Assembly: GCF_030823375.1 (NCBI RefSeq)
Contig: NZ_JAUSXB010000002.1
Location: 7,188-71,187 of the forward strand
Direction: 5' to 3'
DNA: 64,000 nucleotides
Source of the DNA: Pseudarthrobacter siccitolerans
GTDB taxonomy: Bacteria > Actinomycetota > Actinomycetes > Actinomycetales > Micrococcaceae
Every line of letters starts with the position of its first letter. Positions within the stretch are counted from its first letter, which is position 1. The position numbers and the translations under genes are program-made. A model generated the notes under the pieces. That model did not search any database. It saw only the letters and a list, made by a program, of their open reading frames with translations, and had not been told where the DNA came from. This document shows positions 22,080-29,689 of this stretch, in pieces.

Positions 22080-23074
22080 TTCAGGCGGCATTCTGGTTGT
22101 TAGCTGTTGTCTTCGCGGCCCGGTTGTACCTGGTAGCCCGGCACAACGCATCGACGGCGTTCCTGGGAGCAACTGGCGTCGGCGTCGTGGGCCTCTTCTG
22201 TACCGGTCAAATCGTCCCGGAGAGTACCCTTGACGCTTTGATCGGTGGGACAAACTGGCTTCACTTGGTGAGGAACCTCCTGGTTACCGCAGCCGTGTGG
22301 CTTGTCCGGGAAGGCGTGTTCAGTGCCCTGTCCGCAGAACCCAAGACCCAGCGCCGCACGACGCACCGGCCTCTGTTCCTTGCTGTACTCCTCCTGGCAA
22401 TAGCTGTCCCCTTCACCCAGCAAGCATTCGTCCCGACAACTGACGCCTTCATCCCGGAAACCATTCACCAGCCGGCGGTGTATATCTATGCAACGGTCTA
22501 CATGGCGATCCTTGGATCCCTAGGCCTGTCGGTTCTAAGAGTGAGCATTGGTCCGCGTGATAGCCGCACGGTTCTGGCCAGCGCCACCGTAGTCGGTGTG
22601 GGAATGGGCCTTATGGTTCTTGGCTGCCTCGACGAAATCATCTACATGACCCTCCGCTTCGCAGGAGTGGATGGCCCCCTCGCAGGTGTCACGTATTTGC
22701 TGTTCACCCCCCTCTTCTACAGCGGAATCTTGCTCACATCCCTGGGACTCGGCATACCGCCAATGGTGCGGCTCTGGCGCAGGCTGGCCCTCGTGGATCG
22801 TTTCTGGATTCTCGTGCTCAATGGCAAGTTTCCTGCCGTGAGAAGTGAAGGGAAATCTCCGGAGGCACGTTTTTCGTTCGCGGCCGACGTCCTGGGGCCT
22901 CACCCGTCGGAGCGGCTGTACACCTTGGTTATCGCCATTGGTGATCTTCGCGCTGCGGGCCAGCAAGCAGCTTATTCCCCATCCGCTGAGAGGGCCCTTG
23001 TCCTGGCTCAGCGGCGGCTGACCAACACACTCGAGCCCCTTGGGCTGGAGCTTACGAAAAGGGCGGAAGTTTAG
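22076..23074 (+). CDS. MAB_1171c-family integral membrane protein
   Basis: A 332-residue membrane protein with seven or eight predicted helices, for example IQAAFWLLAVVFAARLYLVA at the start and VLASATVVGVGMGLMVLGCL near 165. A cytoplasmic C-terminal domain of about 95 residues ends with LVLAQRRLTNTLEPLGLELT. This matches proteins annotated as MAB_1171c-family putative transporters, which occur beside XRE regulators and ImmA/IrrE peptidases in actinobacteria. GTG 22076 overlaps the upstream stop; the open frame to 21941 is shadow. Substrate is unknown. A sensor feeding the protease is an alternative to a transporter. Confidence 0.8.
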   Translation: MIQAAFWLLAVVFAARLYLVARHNASTAFLGATGVGVVGLFCTGQIVPESTLDALIGGTNWLHLVRNLLVTAAVWLVREGVFSALSAEPKTQRRTTHRPLFLAVLLLAIAVPFTQQAFVPTTDAFIPETIHQPAVYIYATVYMAILGSLGLSVLRVSIGPRDSRTVLASATVVGVGMGLMVLGCLDEIIYMTLRFAGVDGPLAGVTYLLFTPLFYSGILLTSLGLGIPPMVRLWRRLALVDRFWILVLNGKFPAVRSEGKSPEARFSFAADVLGPHPSERLYTLVIAIGDLRAAGQQAAYSPSAERALVLAQRRLTNTLEPLGLELTKRAEV

Positions 23075-23695
23075 GTGGCTACAGACACCCAATACGCAGC
23101 AGTGGTTACACCTTCGATGATTCAGCGCTTGGCGCGCATATCAACGGAAGTGGCGCAGCCGCCCCTTGTTCTCTCGCTGCTGCTCATCCTTGCTGCAGTG
23201 CGCGACGGTGGAGGGATCACGTCTCTGCTGCCTGGACTCGTGGCGGCCGTAACCATTTGTTTGGCGCCCCTACTGGTGGTGGTGATTCTTGCCCGCCGCG
23301 GCACACTCACGGACCACCATGTGGGAGACAAGAAGCAGCGCCGCCCTGTCATGCTTTGGACCCTGGCATCAGCCCTTGTTGGCTGCGGGATACTGACATT
23401 GATCAACACTCCGGTAACTGTTTGGGCGCTGATTACGGGCATTCTCGGCGGAATCCTTGCACTCATTATTGTCAGCCCCTTCTGGAAAGTGTCCGGCCAC
23501 GCCATGACGCTAGGGGGCGCGACGGTTTCCTCAGCGATGCTCTTCGGAGTCTGGTCAATCCCTTTCGTCATCGCTGCGCCTTTGGTGTGCTGGTCACGGG
23601 TGTATTTGAAGGATCACACGTTGTCGCAGGTCATAACCGGTTTCCTGACAGGACTCGTCGTATTCGGATCAGCCTGCGTGCTGATTCTGAACTGA
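23075..23695 (+). CDS. PAP2-superfamily-like membrane protein
   Basis: A 206-residue membrane protein with five or six helices. PAP2 phosphatase motifs are partly visible: KKQRRPVML (KxxxxxxRP-like, near 87-93), SGHAMTLGG (PSGH-like, near 136) and WSRVYLKDHTLSQVITG (SRxxxxxHxxxD-like, near 170). The final Asp is replaced by Gln, and the Pro before SGH by Val, so activity is uncertain. GTG 23075 immediately follows the upstream TAG, so it is translationally coupled. A lipid phosphate phosphatase role is inferred from the motifs. Confidence 0.72.
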   Translation: MATDTQYAAVVTPSMIQRLARISTEVAQPPLVLSLLLILAAVRDGGGITSLLPGLVAAVTICLAPLLVVVILARRGTLTDHHVGDKKQRRPVMLWTLASALVGCGILTLINTPVTVWALITGILGGILALIIVSPFWKVSGHAMTLGGATVSSAMLFGVWSIPFVIAAPLVCWSRVYLKDHTLSQVITGFLTGLVVFGSACVLILN

Positions 23696-23790
23696 CATAG
23701 TATTTTCTCTAAACGTTCAGGGTCCCCAGTTTTGGAACAGCAGACACCGGTACAACGAACGGCACACGTGCGGCTCCGAGAGCAGGAAAA

Positions 23791-24249
23791 ATGACTGAGG
23801 GCACCAACCCCGTTGATAGCAGGACAGACCGGGAGGTCTTGGCGTCCAAGCTACAACTCCTTCTCGACATAGTGCATGCCAAAGATGCTGACACCTTCAC
23901 TTACGAGGAGATACGAGCCGGTCTAGCCGAACAGGGCTTCAATCTGACGAAGACCCGTTGGCATCGACTCCTCGCCGGCTCTCCGGACAACCGGTGGGAC
24001 CCCGAACTGCTGAAGGCTCTCGCGTACTTCTTCGACGTGGACCCCGACTACCTGCTGCAGCGCAGCGGCCCCGTTCCCGAGCGAGTGGAAGCCGAACTAC
24101 GGCTCATTGAAGCGTTGCGAATTTCAGAGGTCGAACATTTTGCGGCACGTGTCCTCGGGGAAGTGAACATCGAAGCAGTCCGCGCAGTGACGAAGGCACT
24201 CAGAAACCTCCCGACGCGGACCCAGGATGAGGGCACCACGGCCAACTGA
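23791..24249 (+). CDS. XRE-type HTH repressor
   Basis: A 152-residue DNA-binding protein of the EspR/XRE type. Residues 36-90 hold the HTH: FTYEEIRAGLAEQGFNLTKT, then RWHRLLAGSPDNRWDPELLK and FFDVDPDYLLQR. The C-terminal 55 residues form helices suited to dimerisation (AELRLIEALRISEVEHFAAR). AGGAAAA precedes ATG 23791. It is the last gene of the ImmA group and lies 11 bp before operator copy 3 (24261-24279). The three palindromes in this plasmid are its probable targets, giving a repressor-protease switch for transfer and maintenance functions; binding is not shown. Confidence 0.82.
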   Translation: MTEGTNPVDSRTDREVLASKLQLLLDIVHAKDADTFTYEEIRAGLAEQGFNLTKTRWHRLLAGSPDNRWDPELLKALAYFFDVDPDYLLQRSGPVPERVEAELRLIEALRISEVEHFAARVLGEVNIEAVRAVTKALRNLPTRTQDEGTTAN

Positions 24250-24260
24250 AAGAAATTCAC

Positions 24261-24279
24261 TACTGAAATAATTTCAGTA
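24261..24279. promoter_or_regulatory. Operator palindrome, copy 3 of 3
   Basis: TACTGAAAT and ATTTCAGTA around a central A, downstream of the XRE gene. It could control a promoter reading toward the transfer operon, or an antisense promoter reading into the repressor gene. Confidence 0.7.
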
Positions 24280-24310
24280 AGATTGGTACATGCGCCGCTA
24301 CCCGCAGGCT

Positions 24311-24331
24311 GCCGGAAAACATTCTTCCGGC
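24311..24331. terminator. Small hairpin between repressor and wHTH genes
   Basis: GCCGGAA (24311-24317) pairs with TTCCGGC (24325-24331) around a 7-base loop. It lies between two converging genes and may terminate either. Confidence 0.45.
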
Positions 24332-24388
24332 CGGCCTGATTATCACCACACCGCCAATGGCAGCGGTGGAGCTAGCGACACGGGGCTT

Positions 24389-24718
24389 CTAGCCGGCTTC
24401 CGGAACCACACCCAAAGCTTCGCCAAGCATTTTGTAGCGCCGCAGGACTTCTTCGCGCTCCAGCAGATACTGAACCCGCATCCCGTTCCGCTCTTCGGTT
24501 GCCGGTGGGTCCTGGCTTGTGATGCCTGCCTCGGTGAGCAGTTGCAAATTGTGCTTTGCCGTCGCTACGCCGATATTGAGGCCTGCCGCCACCTCACCCC
24601 GGGTTGCGGGACCATTTTGTGCCAGAAACCCAATGATGGCCACTCGGGTCAGGTTCCCGAACGCGCTAATGACCGGCTCCAAGTGAGCCGTTGTCTTCGG
24701 ATGGGCGTACCTGGGCAT
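24389..24718 (-). CDS. ArsR-like winged-helix regulator
   Basis: A 109-residue winged-helix protein: PVISAFGNLTRVAIIGFLAQ, then GPATRGEVAAGLNIGVATAK for the HTH, NLQLLTEAGI for the recognition end, and a C-terminal helix REEVLRRYKMLGEALG. No Cys pair for metal sensing is visible. ATG at the complement of 24716-24718 (MPRYAHPKTTAHLEPV) is preferred to a TTG at 24760. It is divergent from the transfer operon that begins at 24853, so it is a natural candidate for its local regulator. Confidence 0.75.
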   Translation of the reverse strand: MPRYAHPKTTAHLEPVISAFGNLTRVAIIGFLAQNGPATRGEVAAGLNIGVATAKHNLQLLTEAGITSQDPPATEERNGMRVQYLLEREEVLRRYKMLGEALGVVPEAG

Positions 24719-24852
24719 ACCTGCAATCTTGCCGTACCCGCACGTGTGCTCGCATGACAATACGGTAGCGGCTAATTAAATTGCCCGCTATGCTCGGGGT
24801 AGAAGCTGTTCGTCTTCAGCGCGAAGACCATTTCAAATTGGGGGAAAGCACG

Positions 24853-24915
24853 ATGACCACGTTGCGGTTTGCCGCCCGCTGGCCCACCAGGTACTGCACA
24901 AAGGGCCTGTCGTAA
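24853..24915 (+). CDS. Leader peptide of the transfer operon, 20 aa
   Basis: ATG 24853 to TAA 24913-24915 encodes MTTLRFAARWPTRYCTKGLS. A GGGGGAAAG box lies about 8 bases upstream. Its stop overlaps the next ATG as TAATG, so translation of the hydrolase gene depends on this short frame. It shows no clear domain; coupling is its likely role. Confidence 0.55.
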   Translation: MTTLRFAARWPTRYCTKGLS

Positions 24916-25991
24916 TGCAGCGTAAATCGCTTGGCCTGGTGGCCGTCCTTGCCATCCCCGGGCTGTTCTTCGGGCTGATCTTCTCCATGCTCCTGCTGCT
25001 CGCCCCCGCGAAGCCTGCTGCCGCGACGTGCGGTCCGGCCGTCTCTGTTGTCATCGACGCCGACACCAAGGTCGAGGGCTACACCGCGGAGCAGTTGAAG
25101 TACGCCGCGGCGATCATGGGCGCCGGTAAGGCTCTGGACCTGTCCGTGAAGGGCCAGATGATCAGCGTCATGGTGGCGCTGGGGGAGTCGGGCCTGCGGG
25201 TCCTGGACTACGGCGACGGACCGGGCCCTGATTCCCGTGGCTTGTTTCAGCAGCGCGACAACGGCGCGTGGGGATCCTATTCAGACCGCATGGACCCGAC
25301 CATCAGTGCCACGAACTTCATGAAGGCCCTGCAGAAGGTCGAGGGCTGGGAGCTGCTAGAGCCGACCCTTGCCGGCAACAAGGTGCAGCGCAACGCCGAC
25401 CCGTACCACTACCAGAAGTACTGGCCGGAGGCCGTCAAGCTCGTCCAGGCGCTCTCGGACGGCACGTTCTCACTGCAAGGCAGCGACTGCGCAATCCCGG
25501 GGAAGTCCGGTGCCGGGGATGACTACCCGTGGAAGGACTCTCCGACCTGGGTTCAGGTCGGAGCCAACGACGCCAGCACTTCGCCGTTGAACTTTTACTA
25601 CCGGGAGTGCGTGGACTTCGCTCTATGGCGGGTGAATCAGCAGATGGGGTCCACCGGTGAACCGTTCAAGTTCGTCAACGGCATGTTTCGCCCCGACGGC
25701 CAGCGCTTGGGCTCTGCCGTGACGTGGAAGGCCGGCTGGGACGCCAAAGGTTGGCCCACCGGTTCCGTTCCCCGTGTTGGGGCGGTCGTCTGGTACGCGC
25801 CCGGCGCCGGGGGAGCGGACCCGACTTTCGGTCACGTCGCCGTGGTGAAGGAAGTCAAGGACGACGGGACCTACGTCGAAGAGGGCTACAACGGCAATCC
25901 GCCTCCGGATGACCACAACTACTACACCCGGACCGTCAGCAGTGATGTCCCATCAGCGTTCTTGTACCTGCCCACCCAAGAGGAGAAGTAA
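24915..25991 (+). CDS. Secreted CHAP-domain peptidoglycan hydrolase of the transfer system
   Basis: A 358-residue exported protein. The N-terminus is a signal peptide or anchor (SLGLVAVLAIPGLFFGLIF, then AKPAAATC). Residues 55-165 form a helical lysozyme-like or LysM-independent module (QMISVMVALGESGLRVLDYG). The C-terminal CHAP domain has its Cys in YRECVDFALWRVNQQ near 231 and its His in FGHVAVVKEV near 305, followed by VEEGYNG. It should open the cell wall locally for the transfer channel. It is the first main gene of the operon and is coupled by TAATG overlaps both to the leader peptide and to the lipoprotein gene. Confidence 0.88.
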   Translation: MQRKSLGLVAVLAIPGLFFGLIFSMLLLLAPAKPAAATCGPAVSVVIDADTKVEGYTAEQLKYAAAIMGAGKALDLSVKGQMISVMVALGESGLRVLDYGDGPGPDSRGLFQQRDNGAWGSYSDRMDPTISATNFMKALQKVEGWELLEPTLAGNKVQRNADPYHYQKYWPEAVKLVQALSDGTFSLQGSDCAIPGKSGAGDDYPWKDSPTWVQVGANDASTSPLNFYYRECVDFALWRVNQQMGSTGEPFKFVNGMFRPDGQRLGSAVTWKAGWDAKGWPTGSVPRVGAVVWYAPGAGGADPTFGHVAVVKEVKDDGTYVEEGYNGNPPPDDHNYYTRTVSSDVPSAFLYLPTQEEK

Positions 25992-26503
25992 TGAAGAAGC
26001 CCCTGGCCCTGATCGCAGTGGCCCTGCTCTGCGCCGCGTGCGCACCGGCAGCGAACACCACGCCTGCACCTGCCGAGCCCACGACAGTTACGCCTTCCGC
26101 GCCCGTTTCGCTGAGCGCCAGTAGCGGCCCGCAGGCTCCGGGGGGCCCGGTGCCGGCAACGATCGGCATCACCTGGGATGAGTCCAGTAAGGACGCTGCC
26201 GTAGACGTCGCTGAAAAGGCCATGGCGGACTTTGCCCGCCCTGGCGTGGAGGAAAAGCAGTGGGCCAACGATCTTGCCCGCTGGCTGACTCCGCGGGCCA
26301 CTGCCGACTACTCGGCCGTGGATCCGGCCAACATTCCCGCCAGCCGCGTCACCGGCCCGGCAACGCTGAGCGTCGATGAAGCCAACGGCTACGGGGTCAT
26401 GGCAGCGGTACCCACCGACGCCGGGACCTACACGGTGCAGCTGCTCCGCACGGGCAAGGAAGACCCGTGGAAGGTCAACCGCTTCACACCCCCCTCGTCC
26501 TAA
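25991..26503 (+). CDS. Transfer-associated lipoprotein
   Basis: A 170-residue lipoprotein. The signal ends in the lipobox LLCAAC, with Cys about residue 16. A Pro/Ala/Thr-rich spacer (residues 20-55) leads to an NTF2-like alpha/beta domain: AAVDVAEKAMADFARP, then WANDLARWLTP and YTVQLLRTGKEDPWKVNRF at the end. The last motif (polar strand, D-x-W-K-V) is common in VirB8/TcpC-like periplasmic-type domains, so it may be an outer-face scaffold of the channel. It starts at ATG 25991 overlapping the hydrolase stop. Confidence 0.8.
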   Translation: MKKPLALIAVALLCAACAPAANTTPAPAEPTTVTPSAPVSLSASSGPQAPGGPVPATIGITWDESSKDAAVDVAEKAMADFARPGVEEKQWANDLARWLTPRATADYSAVDPANIPASRVTGPATLSVDEANGYGVMAAVPTDAGTYTVQLLRTGKEDPWKVNRFTPPSS

Positions 26504-26544
26504 GCGCCGGAACCCTCCATCTCACACACGTAAGGAAGAAGCCC

Positions 26545-28011
26545 ATGAGCACCACATCAACCGAGGTCCTGGCCTTTCCAAACATCAGGGCCATCGTCCG
26601 GGACAACGGAACCGCTGAGGTCGTCGTCGCCGGTAACTCCCGCATCGTCCCGGCCGGGGAATCCCTGCAGGACCTCCGCAACAACGCCCTGGCCCTCGTC
26701 GTGGGCGAGGCACAGACGCTGAACCGTCCCGTCAGAGTTCAGATCGAGGATCCCGAAGGGCACGGCGAACTCATCGTGCACCCGGACAACAGGATTGAAT
26801 CCGTCTCCTACGAGGCACGCCCCGCCCGGCGCAGGGCACCGGACCCCGCGCCCGAGACGCCAGCTCCCACCGTCATTGACACCGTTCAAGCTCCTGTTCC
26901 TGAGCCTGTGGATGCTCCGGCAGAGCCCACTGCTGCCGCCGTCGCCGCGGTGGACCGACAGCCGTGGCCGCCGAATCCCGTCGCGTCAGAGACGACGGAC
27001 ATGCCGGCCACCTCGGTGCCGGAGACGGCAGTGGTCACGGAGGAAGCACCGCCGACGCGGCGCAGCTTGAAGGAAACTTCGTTCCTGGTCAGCGCCCCGG
27101 TTCTGGAGCCGGCCACGCAGGGTTGGCGGGGTGCGCTCACGCGCCTTGGCTTCCGGATGGACCCGTCCGCGGAAGAGCTTTCCGAGCGGGAGGATATCCG
27201 CACGGTCAGCCAGCACTGGCCGGGCCCCCGGACCATAGCGGTGGTCAACCGCAAGGGCGGTGCGAACAAGACCCCCACCGTGGTCATGCTTTCGGCCATC
27301 CTTGCTCGCTACAGCGGTGCCGCGACCGTCGCCTGGGATAACAATGAGTCCCAAGGCACGCTGGGGTGGCGGACGGAAAAGGGTGCCCATGACCGGAGTG
27401 TCCTGGACCTGATTGATTCCTCGACCGAACTGCTCTCCCCGTCAACGAACGCGGCCGAGATTGCCAAGTTCGTCCACCACCAGACCGCAGACAAGTTCGA
27501 TGTCCTGCGCTCGGATGAGAACGAGGAAGGCGACCACGAAGTCACCGCTGAGGAAGTCGACATCGCCCACCAGGTCCTCACCCGCTATTACCGGTTGGTG
27601 GTCATGGACTCGGGCAACACCGCCCGGGCGGCTAACTGGCGCCGGATGATCCATCACACCAACCAGCTCGTCGTGCCTGTGACGGCCATTGAGGACCGCG
27701 CGGAAGCCGCTCGGCTGACGCTGCAGACCCTCGAATCCCGTGGTGGCCACGATGCCGAGCTGGCCCGCAACGCCGTCGTGATCGTCTCTGAGTCCACTGA
27801 CGCGAAGCGGGCCATGTCAGGGGATGCCTTGAAGCGGGCCAAGGACGAGGCCCAGCGGATTGCGGACGGCTTTGAACCGTTCGTCCGGGCCGTCGTCCGG
27901 ATTCCTTACGATCCGGCACTGGTCAACGGCCCCATCCGCTATGAAGCCCTGCAGCCGGCCACCCAGCGGGCATGGCTGGCGGCCGCGGCCGCCGTCGCCA
28001 AAGGCTTCTAA
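26545..28011 (+). CDS. ParA/MinD-like ATPase of the transfer operon
   Basis: A 488-residue protein. The first 90 residues form a beta-rich domain (IRAIVRDNGTAEVVVAGN), followed by a Pro/Ala linker to about 200. The C-terminal 240 residues are a MinD/ParA ATPase: the Walker A region reads VVNRKGGANKTPTVVML, where Asn replaces the second-last Gly of KGGxGKT. ATVAWDNNESQGTLGWR is the A'-like strand and YRLVVMDSGNTARAANW is Walker B. ATG 26545 follows AAGGAAGAA; upstream open frame is shadow. Such ATPases accompany SCO6880-type transfer clusters and may position the channel. This is inference. Confidence 0.83.
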   Translation: MSTTSTEVLAFPNIRAIVRDNGTAEVVVAGNSRIVPAGESLQDLRNNALALVVGEAQTLNRPVRVQIEDPEGHGELIVHPDNRIESVSYEARPARRRAPDPAPETPAPTVIDTVQAPVPEPVDAPAEPTAAAVAAVDRQPWPPNPVASETTDMPATSVPETAVVTEEAPPTRRSLKETSFLVSAPVLEPATQGWRGALTRLGFRMDPSAEELSEREDIRTVSQHWPGPRTIAVVNRKGGANKTPTVVMLSAILARYSGAATVAWDNNESQGTLGWRTEKGAHDRSVLDLIDSSTELLSPSTNAAEIAKFVHHQTADKFDVLRSDENEEGDHEVTAEEVDIAHQVLTRYYRLVVMDSGNTARAANWRRMIHHTNQLVVPVTAIEDRAEAARLTLQTLESRGGHDAELARNAVVIVSESTDAKRAMSGDALKRAKDEAQRIADGFEPFVRAVVRIPYDPALVNGPIRYEALQPATQRAWLAAAAAVAKGF

Positions 28012-28046
28012 ACCCACCTTGATCCGGACTTTCGAAAGGAGGAACT

Positions 28047-28643
28047 ATGCAACAGTCCCTGAACCCCTGGATCACCAGCCCCGCCACGGAAACTGCGGAA
28101 GAGGAAACAACGGATACGTATATGCCGCCGGCGGCAGTCATCAGTGCGCCTCTGAAGGGAATGGTCGAACCCGACGCAACCGACAGACTGGCCCGCCGCA
28201 CCATGAGCGGTTCCGCCGCATTGTGGATCATCGGCGCACACGGGGGAGCGGGCGAAAACAGAATCGCTGACCTCCTAGGTGCACGTGCCACCGATCACTG
28301 CTGGCCCGTCCTCCAAGACGGAAGCGAGCCACGGGTGCTGCTGGTGTGCCGCGCAGACATGCGCGGCCTGACAGCCGCCAGAAGTGCGCTGACCCAATGG
28401 GTGTCAGGAGCCACACCGGAAGTTGACCTGCTTGGCCTCGCCGTCCTTGCTGACGCACCGGGGAAGACTCCGAAGGCGCTGCGGGAGTTTGCCTCAATCG
28501 TGGGCGGGGGGGCGCCCCGGCTCTGGACCCTGCCCTGGGTAGAAGCCTGGCGGCACGGGGACACCACGGCCCCGCCCCGCGAATTTCAACGCTTCATTAC
28601 TGACATAGCCACCTTAGCTACCAACACCACAACCGCTCACTGA
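28047..28643 (+). CDS. DUF6668-family protein
   Basis: A 198-residue protein with a degenerate P-loop: LWIIGAHGGAGENRIADLLG has the GxHGGAG start of the family but lacks the Lys-Ser/Thr pair, so it probably does not hydrolyse ATP. Later RVLLVCRADMRGLTAARSAL and LLGLAVLADAPGKTPKALRE fit a Rossmann-like fold. GAAAGGAGG precedes ATG 28047. DUF6668 proteins sit beside MinD-like ATPases in actinobacterial conjugation loci, as here. Confidence 0.8.
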   Translation: MQQSLNPWITSPATETAEEETTDTYMPPAAVISAPLKGMVEPDATDRLARRTMSGSAALWIIGAHGGAGENRIADLLGARATDHCWPVLQDGSEPRVLLVCRADMRGLTAARSALTQWVSGATPEVDLLGLAVLADAPGKTPKALREFASIVGGGAPRLWTLPWVEAWRHGDTTAPPREFQRFITDIATLATNTTTAH

Positions 28644-28654
28644 AAGGTCTCACC

Positions 28655-28924
28655 ATGAACTACTTCTCCGCACTTGCAACCGGTGTCATCCCCAACCCCA
28701 CCCCGACCATCCCGGCAGAGGCAGACGGGCTGCTTCTGGTCCTGAACTGGGCCTCCGGCATCGGCCTGGTCCTGGGCGTACTTGGCGTGATCATCGTCGG
28801 CATCGGCATGGTGATCCAGCTCCAGCGGGGCGAAGGCGCACAGGCCATCGGCAAGCTCGGCTGGGTCCTGATGGGCTGCATCATCATCACCGGTGCCGCC
28901 GGCATCGTCCGCGCGTTCGTCTAA
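28655..28924 (+). CDS. VirB2/TrbC-like pilin-type membrane protein
   Basis: An 89-residue protein with two membrane helices, LLLVLNWASGIGLVLGVLGV and LGWVLMGCIIITGAAGIVRA, joined by a short polar loop (QLQRGEGAQAIGK). Size, topology and position in the operon fit VirB2-like subunits of type IV secretion systems. Start ATG 28655 follows GAAAGG. Confidence 0.72.
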   Translation: MNYFSALATGVIPNPTPTIPAEADGLLLVLNWASGIGLVLGVLGVIIVGIGMVIQLQRGEGAQAIGKLGWVLMGCIIITGAAGIVRAFV

Positions 28925-28951
28925 GCCAGCACCAACAACGGGAGGTTCACC

Positions 28952-29689
28952 GTGAGCCAGTCAACAGATAGCACCACCGAAAGCAATCCGTTCACCAAGC
29001 CCGGTTTCATCATTGCGGCCGCGCTGGTGGTTGCGCTGATCGCAGCAACCATCGTGATCTTCCTTCTCCCCAAAGGACAGGGCAACGCTCAGCCGACCCC
29101 TGCTCCGGCAGAAACCAGCAGCACAGCCGAGGCCAGTCCCAGTGCTTCAGCTGCTGGCGAGAGCATCTGCGGGCTTCCTGCAACTTCGGAAACCGCGCTG
29201 GGCTCCGCGCCAGAGACGAAATGGGAACTCGTAGGAACCATGGCTGCCCCAACTGATGTCAAGGTTGGGCCAGGTAAGACCGACGATCAAGGCATCAGGT
29301 CCTGCTTCGCCCATACGCCTACAGGTGCGCTATATGCTGCGGTCAACCTGTGGGCGCTGGGCAGTGATCCCTCCAAAGAGCGAGCCATCGCCGAACAGCT
29401 CGCAGCTAAGGGACCTGGCCGTGACGCAGGTATGAAGGCGCCACAAACCGCCGCCCCATCTTCGTCCGTGAAGATCCAGATAGCCGGCTTCAACGTTTCG
29501 TACACGGCGAACCAGGCTGTCGTTGAACTGGCATTCAAGGCAGACAATGGTGCGCTGGCTTCTGTGAGAACCACGCTGCTTTGGCAGGACGGCGACTGGA
29601 AAGGGGTCGTGGCCGACAACGGTGCTCCGTTGGAAGAACCACGCCAAATCCGTGATCTTTCAGGCTTCATCCCATGGAGTGGAGCATGA
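28952..29689 (+). CDS. VirB8-like bitopic transfer protein
   Basis: A 245-residue protein with one N-terminal membrane helix (FIIAAALVVALIAATIVIFL, about 16-36). A Pro/Ala/Ser-rich spacer leads to an extracellular alpha/beta domain ending in AVVELAFKADNGALASVRTT, LLWQDGDWKGVVADN. The terminal strand motif with a W-x-x-G-D-W turn is NTF2-like, as in VirB8/TcpC. GTG 28952 follows GGGAGG. Its TGA overlaps ATG 29686 of the next gene. Confidence 0.7.
   Translation: MSQSTDSTTESNPFTKPGFIIAAALVVALIAATIVIFLLPKGQGNAQPTPAPAETSSTAEASPSASAAGESICGLPATSETALGSAPETKWELVGTMAAPTDVKVGPGKTDDQGIRSCFAHTPTGALYAAVNLWALGSDPSKERAIAEQLAAKGPGRDAGMKAPQTAAPSSSVKIQIAGFNVSYTANQAVVELAFKADNGALASVRTTLLWQDGDWKGVVADNGAPLEEPRQIRDLSGFIPWSGA

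Noticed and set aside
23075..23695. Fully active PAP2 phosphatase
   Set aside because: Motif residues are partly replaced (no Pro before SGH, no final Asp), so only a PAP2-like fold is claimed.
24290..24757. Plus-strand frame opposite the winged-helix gene
   Set aside because: Antisense to a clear ArsR-like reading frame and lacks any ribosome-binding site.
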